A stretch of 64,000 nucleotides of DNA from Nesterenkonia marinintestina (GCF_025420485.1 NZ_JAOEFD010000006.1:1-64000), one strand, 5' to 3'. Positions 52,428 to 62,693 are shown, counted from the stretch's first letter. Numbers and translations: made by a program. The notes: generated from the sequence alone by a model not told the origin.

Positions 52428-53648
52428 ATGACCGCGTCCGAGACGCCGACCGACGCCCCCGCCGCCGACGCTGCGACGTCCGGGGGCTCCCCGATGCTCG
52501 ACCGCCCCGGTGCGGTGCCCGGAATCGGCGAGGACGCCGGTGCGGCCGCGCACTACGGCTCTCCCGTCCCCGAGCAGCGTGCTCTCGATGCCGGCCGTGC
52601 GGTCGTCGACCTGTCCCACCGGGGCGTGGTCACCGTCACCGGTGCCGATCGTCTCTCGTGGCTCACCACGCTCTCCTCCCAGCAGCTCACCGACCTGACG
52701 CCCGGGGAGTCCCGCGAGCTGCTGATGCTGGACATCTCCGGGCGCATCGAGCAGTGGGCCGGCATCGTCGACGACGGTGAGACCGCCTGGCTGATCACGG
52801 AAGGGTCCTGGGCGGCTGGGCTGACCGGCTGGCTGGACTCGATGCGCTTCGCCATGCGGGTCGAAGTGGCCGACCGCTCGGCGGACATCGCGGTCCTCGG
52901 CTCCACGGAGCCCCTGCCGGAGGCGGCTCTGAGCGCCGCAGACCTCGACGACACCGTCCGGTGGGAGGACCCGTGGCCCCGGCTCGGCCCCGGCGCGGCC
53001 AGCTATGCGGCCTTCGACGAGGACGACCACCCGGGGCTGGACTGGTCATGGCACCTGACCCTGGTGCCGCGCGCCGGACTCGAGGTCCTGACCGAGAAGC
53101 TGGCTGAGGCCGGGCTCGGCCTGGCCGGCACGTGGGCCGCCGAGGCCCTGCGTGTGGCGGCCCGCCGTCCGCGCCTCGCCCGTGAGGTGGACGCCAAGAC
53201 GATCCCGCATGAGCTGGACCTCATCCGGACCGCGGTCCACCTCTCCAAGGGCTGCTACAAGGGTCAGGAGACCGTCGCCCGGGTCCACAACCTCGGACAC
53301 CCGCCGCGTCGGCTGACGTTCCTGCACCTCGACGGGTCCGAGCACGCCCACCCCCGGCCGGGTGCCGAGGTGCTGGCGCCGAAGGACCCGCAGGCCGATG
53401 CCGAGGCGCTGGCCTCGGAGCGCGCCGTGGGCGTGGTGACCTCTGTGGCCCTGCACCATGAGATGGGCCCGATCGCCCTGGCCGTGCTGAAGCGGCGCGC
53501 CGATCCCGAGCAGCAGCTCGTCGTGCGCGACACGGTCGAGGACCACCCGTCGTTCTGGGCGGCGTCCCAGGAGATGGTGGTCCGGCCGGACGCGGGGATG
53601 ACGGTGGGCCGTCCGCAGGGCGACTTCGTCCGGCGCGGTCGCCGCTGA
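52428..53648 (+). CDS. ygfZ: YgfZ/GcvT-like folate-binding protein
   Basis: A 406-residue tetrahydrofolate-binding protein that helps maintain iron-sulfur enzymes. The diagnostic KGCYKGQETVAR motif (with the functional cysteine) is near residue 269-280, and SHRGVVTVTGADRLSWL near 64 is the N-terminal GcvT-like part. The actinobacterial form has an extra acidic N-terminal stretch and an acidic insert before the C-terminal barrel. GGAGGAG lies just before the ATG. Confidence 0.92.
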   Translation: MTASETPTDAPAADAATSGGSPMLDRPGAVPGIGEDAGAAAHYGSPVPEQRALDAGRAVVDLSHRGVVTVTGADRLSWLTTLSSQQLTDLTPGESRELLMLDISGRIEQWAGIVDDGETAWLITEGSWAAGLTGWLDSMRFAMRVEVADRSADIAVLGSTEPLPEAALSAADLDDTVRWEDPWPRLGPGAASYAAFDEDDHPGLDWSWHLTLVPRAGLEVLTEKLAEAGLGLAGTWAAEALRVAARRPRLAREVDAKTIPHELDLIRTAVHLSKGCYKGQETVARVHNLGHPPRRLTFLHLDGSEHAHPRPGAEVLAPKDPQADAEALASERAVGVVTSVALHHEMGPIALAVLKRRADPEQQLVVRDTVEDHPSFWAASQEMVVRPDAGMTVGRPQGDFVRRGRR

Positions 53649-53660
53649 GCGCGGCTCCGC

Positions 53661-54380
53661 TCAGGCGAGGATCACCGTGGTCTGGGTCCCGGCCGCGCTG
53701 AATCCGAGATGCTGCGCGATCCGCAGCGAGGCCTCGTTCTCGAATGCGACTCGCCACTGCGGCACCAGGCCCTCGACGAAGGCCTCCTCCGCGGCGATCG
53801 CCGCGACCCGGCCGCCCAGACCGCGGCCTCGGCGGTCCGGTCGGGTGAGCACCCCCAGGTGCGCCAAGGTGTGGTGCCAGATCTGCCGGCACGAGGCCGC
53901 CGCTGCGTCGGGGCCGTCCGACGACTGCGGATCCAGCATCAGCGTGGCGGTCCATTCGGCCTCCGCGACGCCTGAGACGGCGACGTCGTCGGCCGGGCAC
54001 CGGGACGTGACCGCCCTGACGTCGGCGGGGTCGAAGGAGACCGTCGCCGGCTCCTGGAGCGTCGGCGGAGCAGGCTCTTCGCAGTAGAGGAGCCGCGATG
54101 CGCCGAGCGCCCGAGCTCCGGGGTGCTCCGGAAGCATCAGCTCCAGCAGTCGACGCTCCGAGACCAGGTCCTCGTCCGAGGTGCCGCGCAGGGCGTCCAG
54201 TGCACTCTCCGGGCCGGTCACCGCCGTGCGCCCGAAGAGCCGGACCACGGTCACCGCGGAGGCGTCGTCGTCGACCACTCCGAGCCGCTCGCGGTCGGAG
54301 TCGAAGGCGTCGTCCCCCAGGCCGAGCATCCGGGCCCAGGTGAAGCCGATGATCTGTCGGGTCTGTTCGGTCAGCGTCAT
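53661..54380 (-). CDS. GNAT-family N-acetyltransferase
   Basis: A 239-residue acetyltransferase. The C-terminal half holds LGVLTRPDRRGRGLGGRVAAIAAEEA near 180-205, the acetyl-CoA loop, followed by NEASLRIAQHLGF. The N-terminal half is variable. Relatives are annotated as FR47-like or general GNATs of unknown substrate. It converges on ygfZ with 12 bases between stops. The ATG is at 54380; pfkA lies upstream in the same direction. Confidence 0.82.
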   Translation of the reverse strand: MTLTEQTRQIIGFTWARMLGLGDDAFDSDRERLGVVDDDASAVTVVRLFGRTAVTGPESALDALRGTSDEDLVSERRLLELMLPEHPGARALGASRLLYCEEPAPPTLQEPATVSFDPADVRAVTSRCPADDVAVSGVAEAEWTATLMLDPQSSDGPDAAAASCRQIWHHTLAHLGVLTRPDRRGRGLGGRVAAIAAEEAFVEGLVPQWRVAFENEASLRIAQHLGFSAAGTQTTVILA

Positions 54381-54443
54381 GGCCGGTGCAGGGCCTCTCG
54401 TCGAAGGGGCTGCCGCCCCGCGGGTGAGGTGAGGTCGGCGGGG

Positions 54444-55475
54444 TCAGCGGCCGAAGAGGATCTGCGCCTCCTCGTAGCGCTCCGGCGGGACCTCCTTGAG
54501 CCCGTCGAGGGCCTCGGCGAGGTCCACCGTCTCGATCTCGGTGCCCCGCAGCGCGGCCATATGGCCCCAGGCGCCCTCGTGGACCAGGTCGAGGGCCTTG
54601 ATGCCGAACCGCGTGGCCAGCACCCGGTCGAAGCCGGTCGGGTTCCCGCCCCTCTGGATGTGGCCCAGGGTGGTGTTCCTCGTCTCGATCCCGGTGCTCT
54701 GCTCGATCTGATGGGTCAGCCGTTCACCGATCCCGCCGAGGCGGGGGCGCCCGTCGGCCTCACGGCCCTTGTCCGCAAAGGCCTCGTCGGAGCCCTCCGG
54801 GACATATCCCTCGGCGACGACGACCAGCGCGGATCGTCCGCGCGCGTGGACCTGCTGCACCCACTCGGACACCTGCTCCATGGCCACCCGCTGCTCGGGG
54901 ATCAGGATGGCGTGCGCCCCGGCGGCCATGCCCGAATGCAGGGCGATCCAACCGACGTGGCGGCCCATGACCTCGGCGACCATGCACCGGCTGTGGGACT
55001 CCCCGGTGGTGCGTAGGCGGTCCATCGCGTCGGTGGCGATGGAGACCGCCGTGTCGAAGCCGAAGGTGTAGTCGGTGGCCCTGAGGTCGTTGTCGATGGT
55101 CTTGGGCACACCCACGATGGGGAGGCCGTCGTCGGCGAGCCGCTTCGCTCCCGCCAGCGTCCCCTCACCGCCGATGGCGATGACGGCGTCGAGGCCGTCG
55201 CGGCGCATCTGGGCGCGGATGTTCTCCGGACCGCCGTCGGGGTGGTTGTAGGGGTGGGTGCGGGAGGTGCCGAGGATGGTGCCGCCCTGTCTGGCGAGTC
55301 CTCGGACGTCCTGGCGCGCGAGTTCGACGTGGTCGCCCTCGATGAGGCCCCGCCACCCGTCGCGGATGCCCACGAACTCGTCGCCGTAGCTCTTGATGCC
55401 GTGGAGGACCGCCGAACGGATCACGGCGTTGAGTCCGGGGCAGTCGCCGCCGGAGGTGAGCAGGCCGATGCGCAT
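54444..55475 (-). CDS. pfkA: 6-phosphofructokinase
   Basis: Glycolytic kinase of 343 residues. GGDCPGLN near 9-16 is the N-terminal nucleotide loop, GGEGTLAGA near 100-108 the second, PKTIDNDL near 121 the catalytic region, and MGRHVGW near 168 binds substrate. Glycine in GGEGT rather than aspartate (GGEDT) argues for ATP rather than pyrophosphate as donor, as known for mixed-substrate PFK group III. It lies downstream of the aspartate aminotransferase gene. Confidence 0.92.
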   Translation of the reverse strand: MRIGLLTSGGDCPGLNAVIRSAVLHGIKSYGDEFVGIRDGWRGLIEGDHVELARQDVRGLARQGGTILGTSRTHPYNHPDGGPENIRAQMRRDGLDAVIAIGGEGTLAGAKRLADDGLPIVGVPKTIDNDLRATDYTFGFDTAVSIATDAMDRLRTTGESHSRCMVAEVMGRHVGWIALHSGMAAGAHAILIPEQRVAMEQVSEWVQQVHARGRSALVVVAEGYVPEGSDEAFADKGREADGRPRLGGIGERLTHQIEQSTGIETRNTTLGHIQRGGNPTGFDRVLATRFGIKALDLVHEGAWGHMAALRGTEIETVDLAEALDGLKEVPPERYEEAQILFGR

Positions 55476-55550
55476 GGTGGAGGCCCTGAGCCTTTCTGGA
55501 CGGGTCTGAGAGGGGTCTGGGACGGGGTCTTGGGACGGGTGCTGCGGTGT

Positions 55551-56756
<1,206 letters not shown>

Positions 56757-56861
56757 GATGTCGTCCTCATCGTCGTGCTGTGCTGGGTTCCCGGGCCGCC
56801 GACGGCGACGGCCTGCGGATGCCTCCCACACTATCGGCAGGGACTGACCAGGTGAACCGCC

Positions 56862-57332
56862 TCAGCGCCCGGACGGCCCGATCAGAGGTGCGCGCCTCAG
56901 GGCGACGGCCAGGCACACGCCCCACAGGGTGAACAGGGGGTCCCACAGGAACGCATGTCCCATCAGGCCCTCGGGATCGTGCACCGGGCCGAAGGCCCCC
57001 GCCAGGGCGGTCAGGGCGAGGACCGTGTGCACCCCGCCGTAGACGATCAGTCCGACGGCGCCGCACCAGCACAGCACCCGCCAGAGCCGGGGACGGGGGA
57101 GGGCTCCGCGAAGATGGAGTATCGGGACGGCCACGGCGGCGAGCTTGAGCAGGCCGATGATCAGCAGGCCGGCGAACACCCACCAGGGGGCCTGCTCCCG
57201 AAGCTCCACCGCGCCCTCGCCGACGGTCCCGAGCAGGGCCCGTCCGCCCAGCCCCCACCAGAGGCTGGATGCGGCGTGGAGTCCGCCGAAGATGATCGTC
57301 CCGGCCAGCGCGGACCGTCGCAGCCGTCCCAT
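56862..57332 (-). CDS. DUF3995-like membrane protein
   Basis: A 156-residue protein with four hydrophobic helices (about 8-26, 48-70, 86-110, 130-147). The WWGLGG segment and YGGVHTVLAL near 100 are like DUF3995, a family of small actinobacterial membrane proteins of unknown function. The start was taken at 57332 (MGRLRR) because upstream in-frame sequence runs toward the tRNA-Trp promoter and is not protein-like. It is divergent from the secE block. Confidence 0.75.
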   Translation of the reverse strand: MGRLRRSALAGTIIFGGLHAASSLWWGLGGRALLGTVGEGAVELREQAPWWVFAGLLIIGLLKLAAVAVPILHLRGALPRPRLWRVLCWCGAVGLIVYGGVHTVLALTALAGAFGPVHDPEGLMGHAFLWDPLFTLWGVCLAVALRRAPLIGPSGR

Positions 57333-57436
57333 GCTCCCCCTGGCTCCCCTGTCGCGATGTCCGGCGTGATGTCCGGCGCGGGACCGGCCTGCGGGCACGC
57401 GGTGCGTCCTGCGGGACGGATCCTGAGACGGAGTTT

Positions 57437-57465
57437 TTGTCGCCGATGTGGCCACGATGTAGACT
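57437..57465 (+). promoter_or_regulatory. promoter of tRNA-Trp-secE-nusG
   Basis: TTGTCG (57437-57442), 17 bases, TAGACT (57460-57465), about 62 bases before tRNA-Trp. It has the best -35/-10 spacing in the window. Confidence 0.65.
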
Positions 57466-57527
57466 CGTTCATCGGTGTCTGGGCACCTCTGATGGGTCGT
57501 GCCCTCCAGAGAACGGTCCCAGACCCT

Positions 57528-57600
57528 AGGGCAGTGGCGCAATTGGTAGCGCAACGGTCTCCAAAACCGTAGGTTGCAGGTTCGAGTCCTGTCTGCCCTG
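57528..57600 (+). tRNA. tRNA-Trp (CCA)
   Basis: A 73-base tRNA. AGGGCAG pairs with CTGCCCT, the anticodon loop CTCCAAA gives CCA, and the T-arm is GCAGGTTCGAGTCCTGT. The discriminator is G. It is followed by secE 74 bases later, the standard actinobacterial order. Confidence 0.97.
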
Positions 57601-57673
57601 CGCTGAGCGGCGCGGTGTCCGGACCTCCGGTCGACGCGGCTCACACCTTGTCCGCCGACCCCATGGAGCCTCC

Positions 57674-58033
57674 GTGTCCCAGACTCCTTCCCAGGAAGAC
57701 CAGGGCAGGTCCCCGGACGGCGGGTCACCGCGGGGACCGTTCGGCAAGGTGTGGCTGTTCCTCCGGCAGGTCGTCGACGAGCTGAAGAAGGTCGTCGTCC
57801 CCACCCGGCGCGAGCTGACGAACTACACGCTGGTCGTGCTGGTGTTCGTCGTGATCGTGATCCTGCTGGTCACCGGGCTCGACCGGGTGTTCAGCACCGC
57901 CGCCGAATGGGTGTTCGGCGACGGTGCCGCGGAAGCACCGGCCGAAGCTCCGATGGAGCAGGCGCCGGAGGACGCCCCCGACGGCGACGCACCGGCTGAC
58001 GACGCCGAGCAGGGTCAGGGCGACGACTCGTAG
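57674..58033 (+). CDS. secE: preprotein translocase subunit SecE
   Basis: Small subunit of the SecYEG channel. It has 119 residues from a GTG start. The conserved FLRQVVDELKKVVVPTRRELTNY amphipathic region is near 29-51 and one transmembrane helix spans about 52-72. After it comes an unusual 40-residue Ala/Glu/Asp/Pro-rich tail that most SecE proteins lack. nusG follows 75 bases later. Confidence 0.94.
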   Translation: MSQTPSQEDQGRSPDGGSPRGPFGKVWLFLRQVVDELKKVVVPTRRELTNYTLVVLVFVVIVILLVTGLDRVFSTAAEWVFGDGAAEAPAEAPMEQAPEDAPDGDAPADDAEQGQGDDS

Positions 58034-58108
58034 CAGCGACTCGTCGCACCGCCCCGGGCCCAGCATCCGCGGCCCGACCGGCCCAGACCACGAAGAGCAG
58101 GAGAGACA

Positions 58109-58948
58109 GTGTCGGAACAGGAACTTTCGCAGCACACCGAGGCCGATGAGGCCCAGGAGACGGCCGCCGTGACCGACGGCGACGCCGTCGAGGACGCTGT
58201 CGAGGCTTCGGCCGACTCTGACGCCGAGCCCACGGACTCCGAGGCCCCCGAGCAGGCGGAGTCCGCCGAGCCGGCCGACCAGGCCGAACAGTCTGAGGAG
58301 CCTGAGGAGAAGACCTACGACCAGCGGGCCGACGAGCTGCGTCGTGAGCTGCGAAGGGGCCTCGGCGACTGGTACGTGGTGCACACCTACGCCGGGTACG
58401 AGAAGCGTGTGCGCTCCAACCTGGAAACCCGCATCCAGACCCAGGACATGGAGGACTCGATCTTCGAGATCGACGTCCCCATGGAGGAGGTCGTGGAGAT
58501 CAAGGGCACCCAGCGCAAGGTCGTCAACCGGGTGCGCATCCCCAGCTATGTGCTGGTGCGCATGGAGATGACCGATGCGGCCTGGGGTGTGGTCCGCCAC
58601 ACCCCGGGGGTCACCGGCTTCGTGGGCAACGCCCACGATCCGCACCCGCTCGGCATCGACGAGGTCTACGACATGCTGGTCGAGCACCGCCTCGGCAAGC
58701 CCGACGCTCCGAAGGTCGTCGAGACCGGCGGCGACGCAGCCCCGCTCGGCCCGACCCCCGGAGAGGCCGTCACGGTCGACTTCGAGGTCGGCGAGTCCGT
58801 CACCGTCAACGACGGTCCGTTCGCAACCCTTCCGGCGACGATCTCGGAGATCCAGCCGGACAGCCGCCAGCTGGTGGTACTCGTCTCGATCTTCGAGCGC
58901 GAGACCCCGGTGACGCTGAACTTCAACCAGGTGGACAAGGTCTACTGA
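58109..58948 (+). CDS. nusG: transcription termination/antitermination factor NusG
   Basis: Binds RNA polymerase and links it to ribosomes or Rho. It has 279 residues, against about 180 in E. coli. The first 75 residues are an acidic Glu/Ala/Asp extension; the NGN domain begins at [15 protein letters not shown] near 87, and the KOW domain [14 protein letters not shown] is near 229. GTG start with AGGAG five bases before it. A 12-bp hairpin lies 12 bases after the stop. Confidence 0.95.
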   Translation: MSEQELSQHTEADEAQETAAVTDGDAVEDAVEASADSDAEPTDSEAPEQAESAEPADQAEQSEEPEEKTYDQRADELRRELRRGLGDWYVVHTYAGYEKRVRSNLETRIQTQDMEDSIFEIDVPMEEVVEIKGTQRKVVNRVRIPSYVLVRMEMTDAAWGVVRHTPGVTGFVGNAHDPHPLGIDEVYDMLVEHRLGKPDAPKVVETGGDAAPLGPTPGEAVTVDFEVGESVTVNDGPFATLPATISEIQPDSRQLVVLVSIFERETPVTLNFNQVDKVY

Positions 58949-58960
58949 GACACAGACTCT

Positions 58961-58993
58961 CGGTGCGACGGATGGCTTTGGTCCGTCGCACCG
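58961..58993 (+). terminator. hairpin between nusG and rplK
   Basis: A perfect 12-bp stem (58961-58972 with 58982-58993) and 9-base loop. It could end part of the secE-nusG transcript or mark a processing site. Confidence 0.65.
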
Positions 58994-59081
58994 GACCGGT
59001 CATCGCCGCCATGATGACCACCGCCTCTGACCACACTCCTGTGGCGGAGGGAAACCGCAAGTACGAAGGACGCTTTCAACT

Positions 59082-59513
59082 ATGGCCCCGAAGAAGAAGG
59101 TCGCCGGCCTGATCAAGCTGCAGATCCAGGCGGGTGCCGCCAACCCGGCACCGCCGATCGGCCCTGCGCTCGGTCAGCACGGCGTCAACATCATGGAGTT
59201 CTGCAAGGCCTACAACGCCGCGACCGAGTCGCAGCGCGGCAATGTGGTGCCCGTGGAGATCACGGTCTACGAGGACCGCTCCTTCACCTTCATCACCAAG
59301 ACCCCGCCGGCCGCCGAGCTGATCAAGAAGGCCGCTGGCGTCGCCAAGGGATCGGGCGTGCCGCACACCGACAAGGTCGGCAAGCTCACCCAGGCGCAGG
59401 TCGAGGAGATCGCCCAGACCAAGATGGAGGACCTCAACGCCCACGACGTCGAGTCCGCCTCCAAGATCATCGCCGGCACCGCCCGGTCGATGGGCATCGA
59501 GGTCCAGGCCTGA
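59082..59513 (+). CDS. rplK: 50S ribosomal protein L11
   Basis: Ribosomal stalk-base protein that binds 23S rRNA with L10/L7-L12. It has 143 residues, the normal length. [26 protein letters not shown] near 13-38 and the C-terminal rRNA-binding part ([30 protein letters not shown]) are strongly conserved. AAGGA lies 11 bases before the ATG. rplA follows 92 bases later. Confidence 0.97.
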   Translation: MAPKKKVAGLIKLQIQAGAANPAPPIGPALGQHGVNIMEFCKAYNAATESQRGNVVPVEITVYEDRSFTFITKTPPAAELIKKAAGVAKGSGVPHTDKVGKLTQAQVEEIAQTKMEDLNAHDVESASKIIAGTARSMGIEVQA

Positions 59514-59605
59514 CACCCCGGCCCTGAGCCGACATCCGTAAGAACCCCTGTGGGAAGGGCCGAGCGCGGCCCGCACACCACACCTGCGAAGGAGAGAACA
59601 AGCAG

Positions 59606-60313
59606 ATGGCACAGCGCAGCAAAGCATATCGGGCGGCCGCCGAGAAGATCGACGCGGACCACCTCTACTCCCCGGCCGAGGCCGTGAGCCTGGCCAAGGA
59701 GGCCAACCCGTCCTCGAAGGACGCGACCGTGGAGGTCGTCTTCCGCCTGTCGGTCGACCCGCGCAAGGCCGACCAGATGGTCCGCGGCACGGTGAACCTG
59801 CCGCACGGCACCGGCAAGACGGCCCGCGTGGTGGTCTTCGCCCAGGGCGACAACGCGGTGAAGGCTGAGGAGGCCGGCGCCGACGTCGTCGGCTCCGACG
59901 AGCTGATCGCCAAGGTCGCCGACGGTTGGACCGACTTCGACGCCGCCGTGGCGTCCCCGGACATGATGGGTAAGGTCGGACGTCTCGGCAAGGTGCTGGG
60001 GCCCCGCAACCTGATGCCGAACCCGAAGACCGGCACTGTGACTCCGGACGTCGCCAAGGCCGTGGCCGACATCAAGGGCGGAAAGATCGACTTCCGCGTC
60101 GACAAGCACTCCAACCTGCACTTCATCATCGGCCGGACCAGCTTCGACGCCGACCAGCTGGCGGAGAACTACGCCGCCGCACTGGACGAGATCCTGCGTC
60201 TGAAGCCCTCGGCGTCGAAGGGCCGCTACATCCAGCGCGCCACCATGACGACCACCTTCGGCCCGGGCATCCCTGTGGACCCGAACGTCACCCGCGTGGT
60301 GCCGCAGGCCTGA
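59606..60313 (+). CDS. rplA: 50S ribosomal protein L1
   Basis: Ribosomal protein of the L1 stalk. It has 235 residues, the usual length. [15 protein letters not shown] near 71, [19 protein letters not shown] near 131 (the family signature) and the [17 protein letters not shown] end are all present. In other bacteria L1 represses the rplKA mRNA. The gene starts after AAGGAGAG. A long hairpin follows 21 bases after the stop. Confidence 0.97.
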   Translation: MAQRSKAYRAAAEKIDADHLYSPAEAVSLAKEANPSSKDATVEVVFRLSVDPRKADQMVRGTVNLPHGTGKTARVVVFAQGDNAVKAEEAGADVVGSDELIAKVADGWTDFDAAVASPDMMGKVGRLGKVLGPRNLMPNPKTGTVTPDVAKAVADIKGGKIDFRVDKHSNLHFIIGRTSFDADQLAENYAAALDEILRLKPSASKGRYIQRATMTTTFGPGIPVDPNVTRVVPQA

Positions 60314-60334
60314 GCATGAGTCCGCCGCACGGCG

Positions 60335-60382
60335 GATGAGGCCCCGGCGACCCTCCGACGGAGAGGTCGCCGGGGCCTCGTC
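60335..60382 (+). terminator. terminator after rplKA
   Basis: 18-bp arms (60335-60352 with 60365-60382), one non-Watson-Crick pair, 12-base loop, directly before the next promoter. Confidence 0.75.
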
Positions 60383-60432
60383 ATGTCTGCAGGTCGGTGG
60401 GCCGGGAGCGGCTCGACCGGGGCGAGTCGTGC

Positions 60433-60438
60433 TACGTT
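60433..60438 (+). promoter_or_regulatory. -10 box, leaderless start
   Basis: TACGTT followed by 7 bases and the GTG at 60446. Confidence 0.45.
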
Positions 60439-60445
60439 CACGGCT

Positions 60446-61087
60446 GTGGGATCCCGACACTTCTATGAGCCCCGCCGGGGACACCGTCTGCCGCACGACC
60501 CGTTCAAGGCGATCATCGCGCCCAGACCCGTCGGCTGGGTCTCCAGCCGCTCGGCCGAAGGTGTGCTGAACCTGGCGCCGTACAGCTTCTTCAATGCCTT
60601 CACGGCCGCGCCGCCGATCATCGGCTTCGCCTCGAACGGCTGGAAGGACTCGGTCGCCAACATCGAGGCCTCCGGTGAGTTCTGCTGGCATCTGGCCGAC
60701 CATGGGCTCGCCGCACGGATGAACCTGACCTCGGCCTCCCTGCCTCCGGAGGTCGACGAGTTCGCGGCCGCCGGCCTGACCCCGCGGCGGTCGCAGGTGG
60801 TCGAGGTGCCCCATGCGGCCGAGGCGCGCGTGGTCTTCGAGTGCCGCCGCACCCAGATCGTGCGGCTCACCGACTCCCACGGCACCGAGGTGGACACCTG
60901 GCTGACGCTCGGCGAAGTCGTCGGTGTGCACATCGACGAATCACTGCTGGTCGACGGCATCTACGACACCGCGGCCGGGGACCCGGTCCTGCGTGCCGGA
61001 GGGCCGAGCGACTACTTCCGGATCGGGAGCGACCGCCTGTTCCACATGCGTCGTCCCCGCGCCGAGGACGTCGACGTCGACCGCTGA
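60446..61087 (+). CDS. flavin reductase-like protein
   Basis: A 213-residue flavin-binding protein of the split-barrel flavin reductase family (RutF/NtaB relatives). HDPFKAIIAPRPVGWVSSRS near 17-36, GVLNLAPYSFFNAFTAAPPIIGFAS near 40 and GEVVGVHID near 152 are family motifs. It probably binds FMN and may serve a two-component monooxygenase, but no oxygenase gene is nearby. The GTG start at 60446 follows the leaderless pattern. It lies between the rplKA and rplJL units. Confidence 0.85.
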   Translation: MGSRHFYEPRRGHRLPHDPFKAIIAPRPVGWVSSRSAEGVLNLAPYSFFNAFTAAPPIIGFASNGWKDSVANIEASGEFCWHLADHGLAARMNLTSASLPPEVDEFAAAGLTPRRSQVVEVPHAAEARVVFECRRTQIVRLTDSHGTEVDTWLTLGEVVGVHIDESLLVDGIYDTAAGDPVLRAGGPSDYFRIGSDRLFHMRRPRAEDVDVDR

Positions 61088-61164
61088 GGGCTGCGCCGGC
61101 CGCCGCCTCCCGGGGCGGTGACCGGTCGGCCGACGCCGAGTGGCGGAGCGGCCCTCGGGACGTG

Positions 61165-61170
61165 TAGGAT
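61165..61170 (+). promoter_or_regulatory. -10 box for rplJL
   Basis: TAGGAT about 294 bases before rplJ. The -35 region is weak. Confidence 0.5.
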
Positions 61171-61463
61171 CGTTCGCGACCAGAGACCGCCGGTCGCTGA
61201 AGTCGTGCGGAGGACAGTGGCATTGTGCTCCGCGGTCGCCGGGCTCCGCCCGGAGTGCGACTCAGCTGTAAAGACCCCTCGCGGGCGACCTGCGCAGGTG
61301 ACACGAACCAGCCGCTCCCGATCAGGTGCCGATCCTGCCGTCCAGGACGAGGCGCCGACGATCTGAGTCGCCCCGTGCATCTGCGCACCGGGGCTTTTTT
61401 CATGCCCCCGATCATCGCTAGTGCAGGGACCTCGGCCGGCACCGAAAGATCGGAAGGAGTGCC
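61171..61463 (+). promoter_or_regulatory. ribosomal L10-type leader with attenuator
   Basis: The 376-base gap upstream of rplJ holds a structured leader. A clear intrinsic terminator (stem GCCCCG..TGC/GCACCGGGGC followed by six T, 61370-61400) lies 63 bases before the rplJ ATG, inside the leader and not at its end. This is the layout of L10 leader attenuation. A short AGCTGTAAAG...CCTCGCGGGCGACC stretch upstream could form the L10-binding or antiterminator part; I could not fold it. Confidence 0.65.
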
Positions 61464-61982
61464 ATGGCGAATCCTGAGAAGGCTGCCGCCGTGGACGAGC
61501 TGAAGGAACTGTTCAGCTCGTCGACCGCCGCAGTGCTCACGGAATACCGCGGCCTCTCCGTCGGACAGCTGCAGGAGCTGCGCAAGTCCGTGCGGGAGAA
61601 CGCGCACTACGCCGTGGTGAAGAACACGCTGACCGAGATCGCCGCGCGCGAATCCGGTATCGATGCCTTCGAGGGCAAGATGGAGGGCCCCTCCGCCATC
61701 GCCTTCGTCCACGGCGACGCCGTCGACGTGGCCAAGGCCCTGCGTGACTTCGCCAAGAGCAACCCCGCACTCGTCATCAAGGCCGGCTACATGGACGGAG
61801 CCGCGCTGGACGAGGACGGGATCAAGAAGCTTGCGGATCTCGAATCCCGCGAGGTTCTGCTCGGCAAGATGGCCGGCGCCTTCATCGGCGTCCAGTCGAA
61901 GGCCGCCGCCGTCCTCCAGGCTCCGCTGACCAAGGCCGTGCGCACGGTCGAGGCGCTGCGGGAGCAGCAGGAAGCGGCCTGA
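61464..61982 (+). CDS. rplJ: 50S ribosomal protein L10
   Basis: Base of the ribosomal stalk; binds L7/L12 dimers and rRNA. It has 172 residues. AAVDELKELFSSSTAAVLTEYRGLSV at the start and the KNTLTEIAA segment are conserved, and the C-terminal helix binds L12. In many bacteria L10 with L12 binds its own leader to repress expression, which fits the leader found here. GGAAGGAG precedes the ATG. Confidence 0.97.
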   Translation: MANPEKAAAVDELKELFSSSTAAVLTEYRGLSVGQLQELRKSVRENAHYAVVKNTLTEIAARESGIDAFEGKMEGPSAIAFVHGDAVDVAKALRDFAKSNPALVIKAGYMDGAALDEDGIKKLADLESREVLLGKMAGAFIGVQSKAAAVLQAPLTKAVRTVEALREQQEAA

Positions 61983-62136
61983 GCCGAGCTCGATGGGCCC
62001 GATCGGACCGGTATGACGGTCCCGGAAGGCCCCCGGGGCGGGGCAGACCCGCCCACCACGTAGGAAGATCCGCAGGTGTCGCGGTCTGCGAGAGTCGCAG
62101 ACTCAGACATGACAGACATGAGAAGGAGCGCCTGAC

Positions 62137-62526
62137 ATGGCGAAGATGACCAACGACGAGCTGATCGACCAGTTCAAGGAGATGTCCCTCATCGAGCTCT
62201 CGGAGTTCGTGAAGCTCTTCGAGGAGACCTTCGACGTCGAGGCCGCCGCTCCGGTGGCCGTGGCCGGTGCCGCACCGGCCGCCGGCGGCGGCGAGGGCGA
62301 GGCTGCTGAGGAGCAGACCGAGTTCGACGTCGTGCTGGAGTCCGCCGGCGACAAGAAGATCGGCGTCATCAAGGAGGTGCGCGGTCTGACCTCCCTCGGC
62401 CTGAAGGAGGCCAAGGAGCTGGTCGACGGCGCTCCGAAGCCGGTCCTCGAGGGCGTCGACAAGGACGCCGCCGAGAAGGCGAAGGAGACCCTGGAGGGCG
62501 CCGGCGCCACCGTCACCCTCAAGTGA
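62137..62526 (+). CDS. rplL: 50S ribosomal protein L7/L12
   Basis: Multicopy stalk protein that recruits translation factors. It has 129 residues. The N-terminal dimerisation helix, an Ala/Gly/Pro hinge (about 37-56) and the C-terminal factor-binding domain with [29 protein letters not shown] are intact. AGAAGGAG precedes the ATG. The 154-base gap after rplJ includes an 8-bp hairpin (62084-62102) that may help set the L12:L10 ratio (inference). Confidence 0.97.
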   Translation: MAKMTNDELIDQFKEMSLIELSEFVKLFEETFDVEAAAPVAVAGAAPAAGGGEGEAAEEQTEFDVVLESAGDKKIGVIKEVRGLTSLGLKEAKELVDGAPKPVLEGVDKDAAEKAKETLEGAGATVTLK

Positions 62527-62595
62527 GCCTGAGCTCGGCCCGACTCGGCTGAGCATCATCGCCTCGCCCCCGCAGGGGGGACGAGGACGCTCATC

Positions 62596-62631
62596 GGATC
62601 CCCCGCCCCGGACCTCCGGGGCGGGGGATCC
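62596..62631 (+). terminator. terminator after rplJL
   Basis: A perfect 16-bp GC-rich stem (62596-62611 with 62616-62631) and 4-base loop, 69 bases after the rplL stop. No T-run. Confidence 0.8.
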
Positions 62632-62693
62632 GTGCGTCCGGCGGGTGTGCGGACCTCCGGCCCGGGGGCGGGTGTGCGCGGCCGAGGTGCGGC

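Noticed and set aside
61118-61366. 82-residue open frame in the rplJ leader as a possible leader peptide
   Set aside because: No start signal, composition is noise-like, and it ends before the attenuator; regulation by L10 binding is a better explanation.
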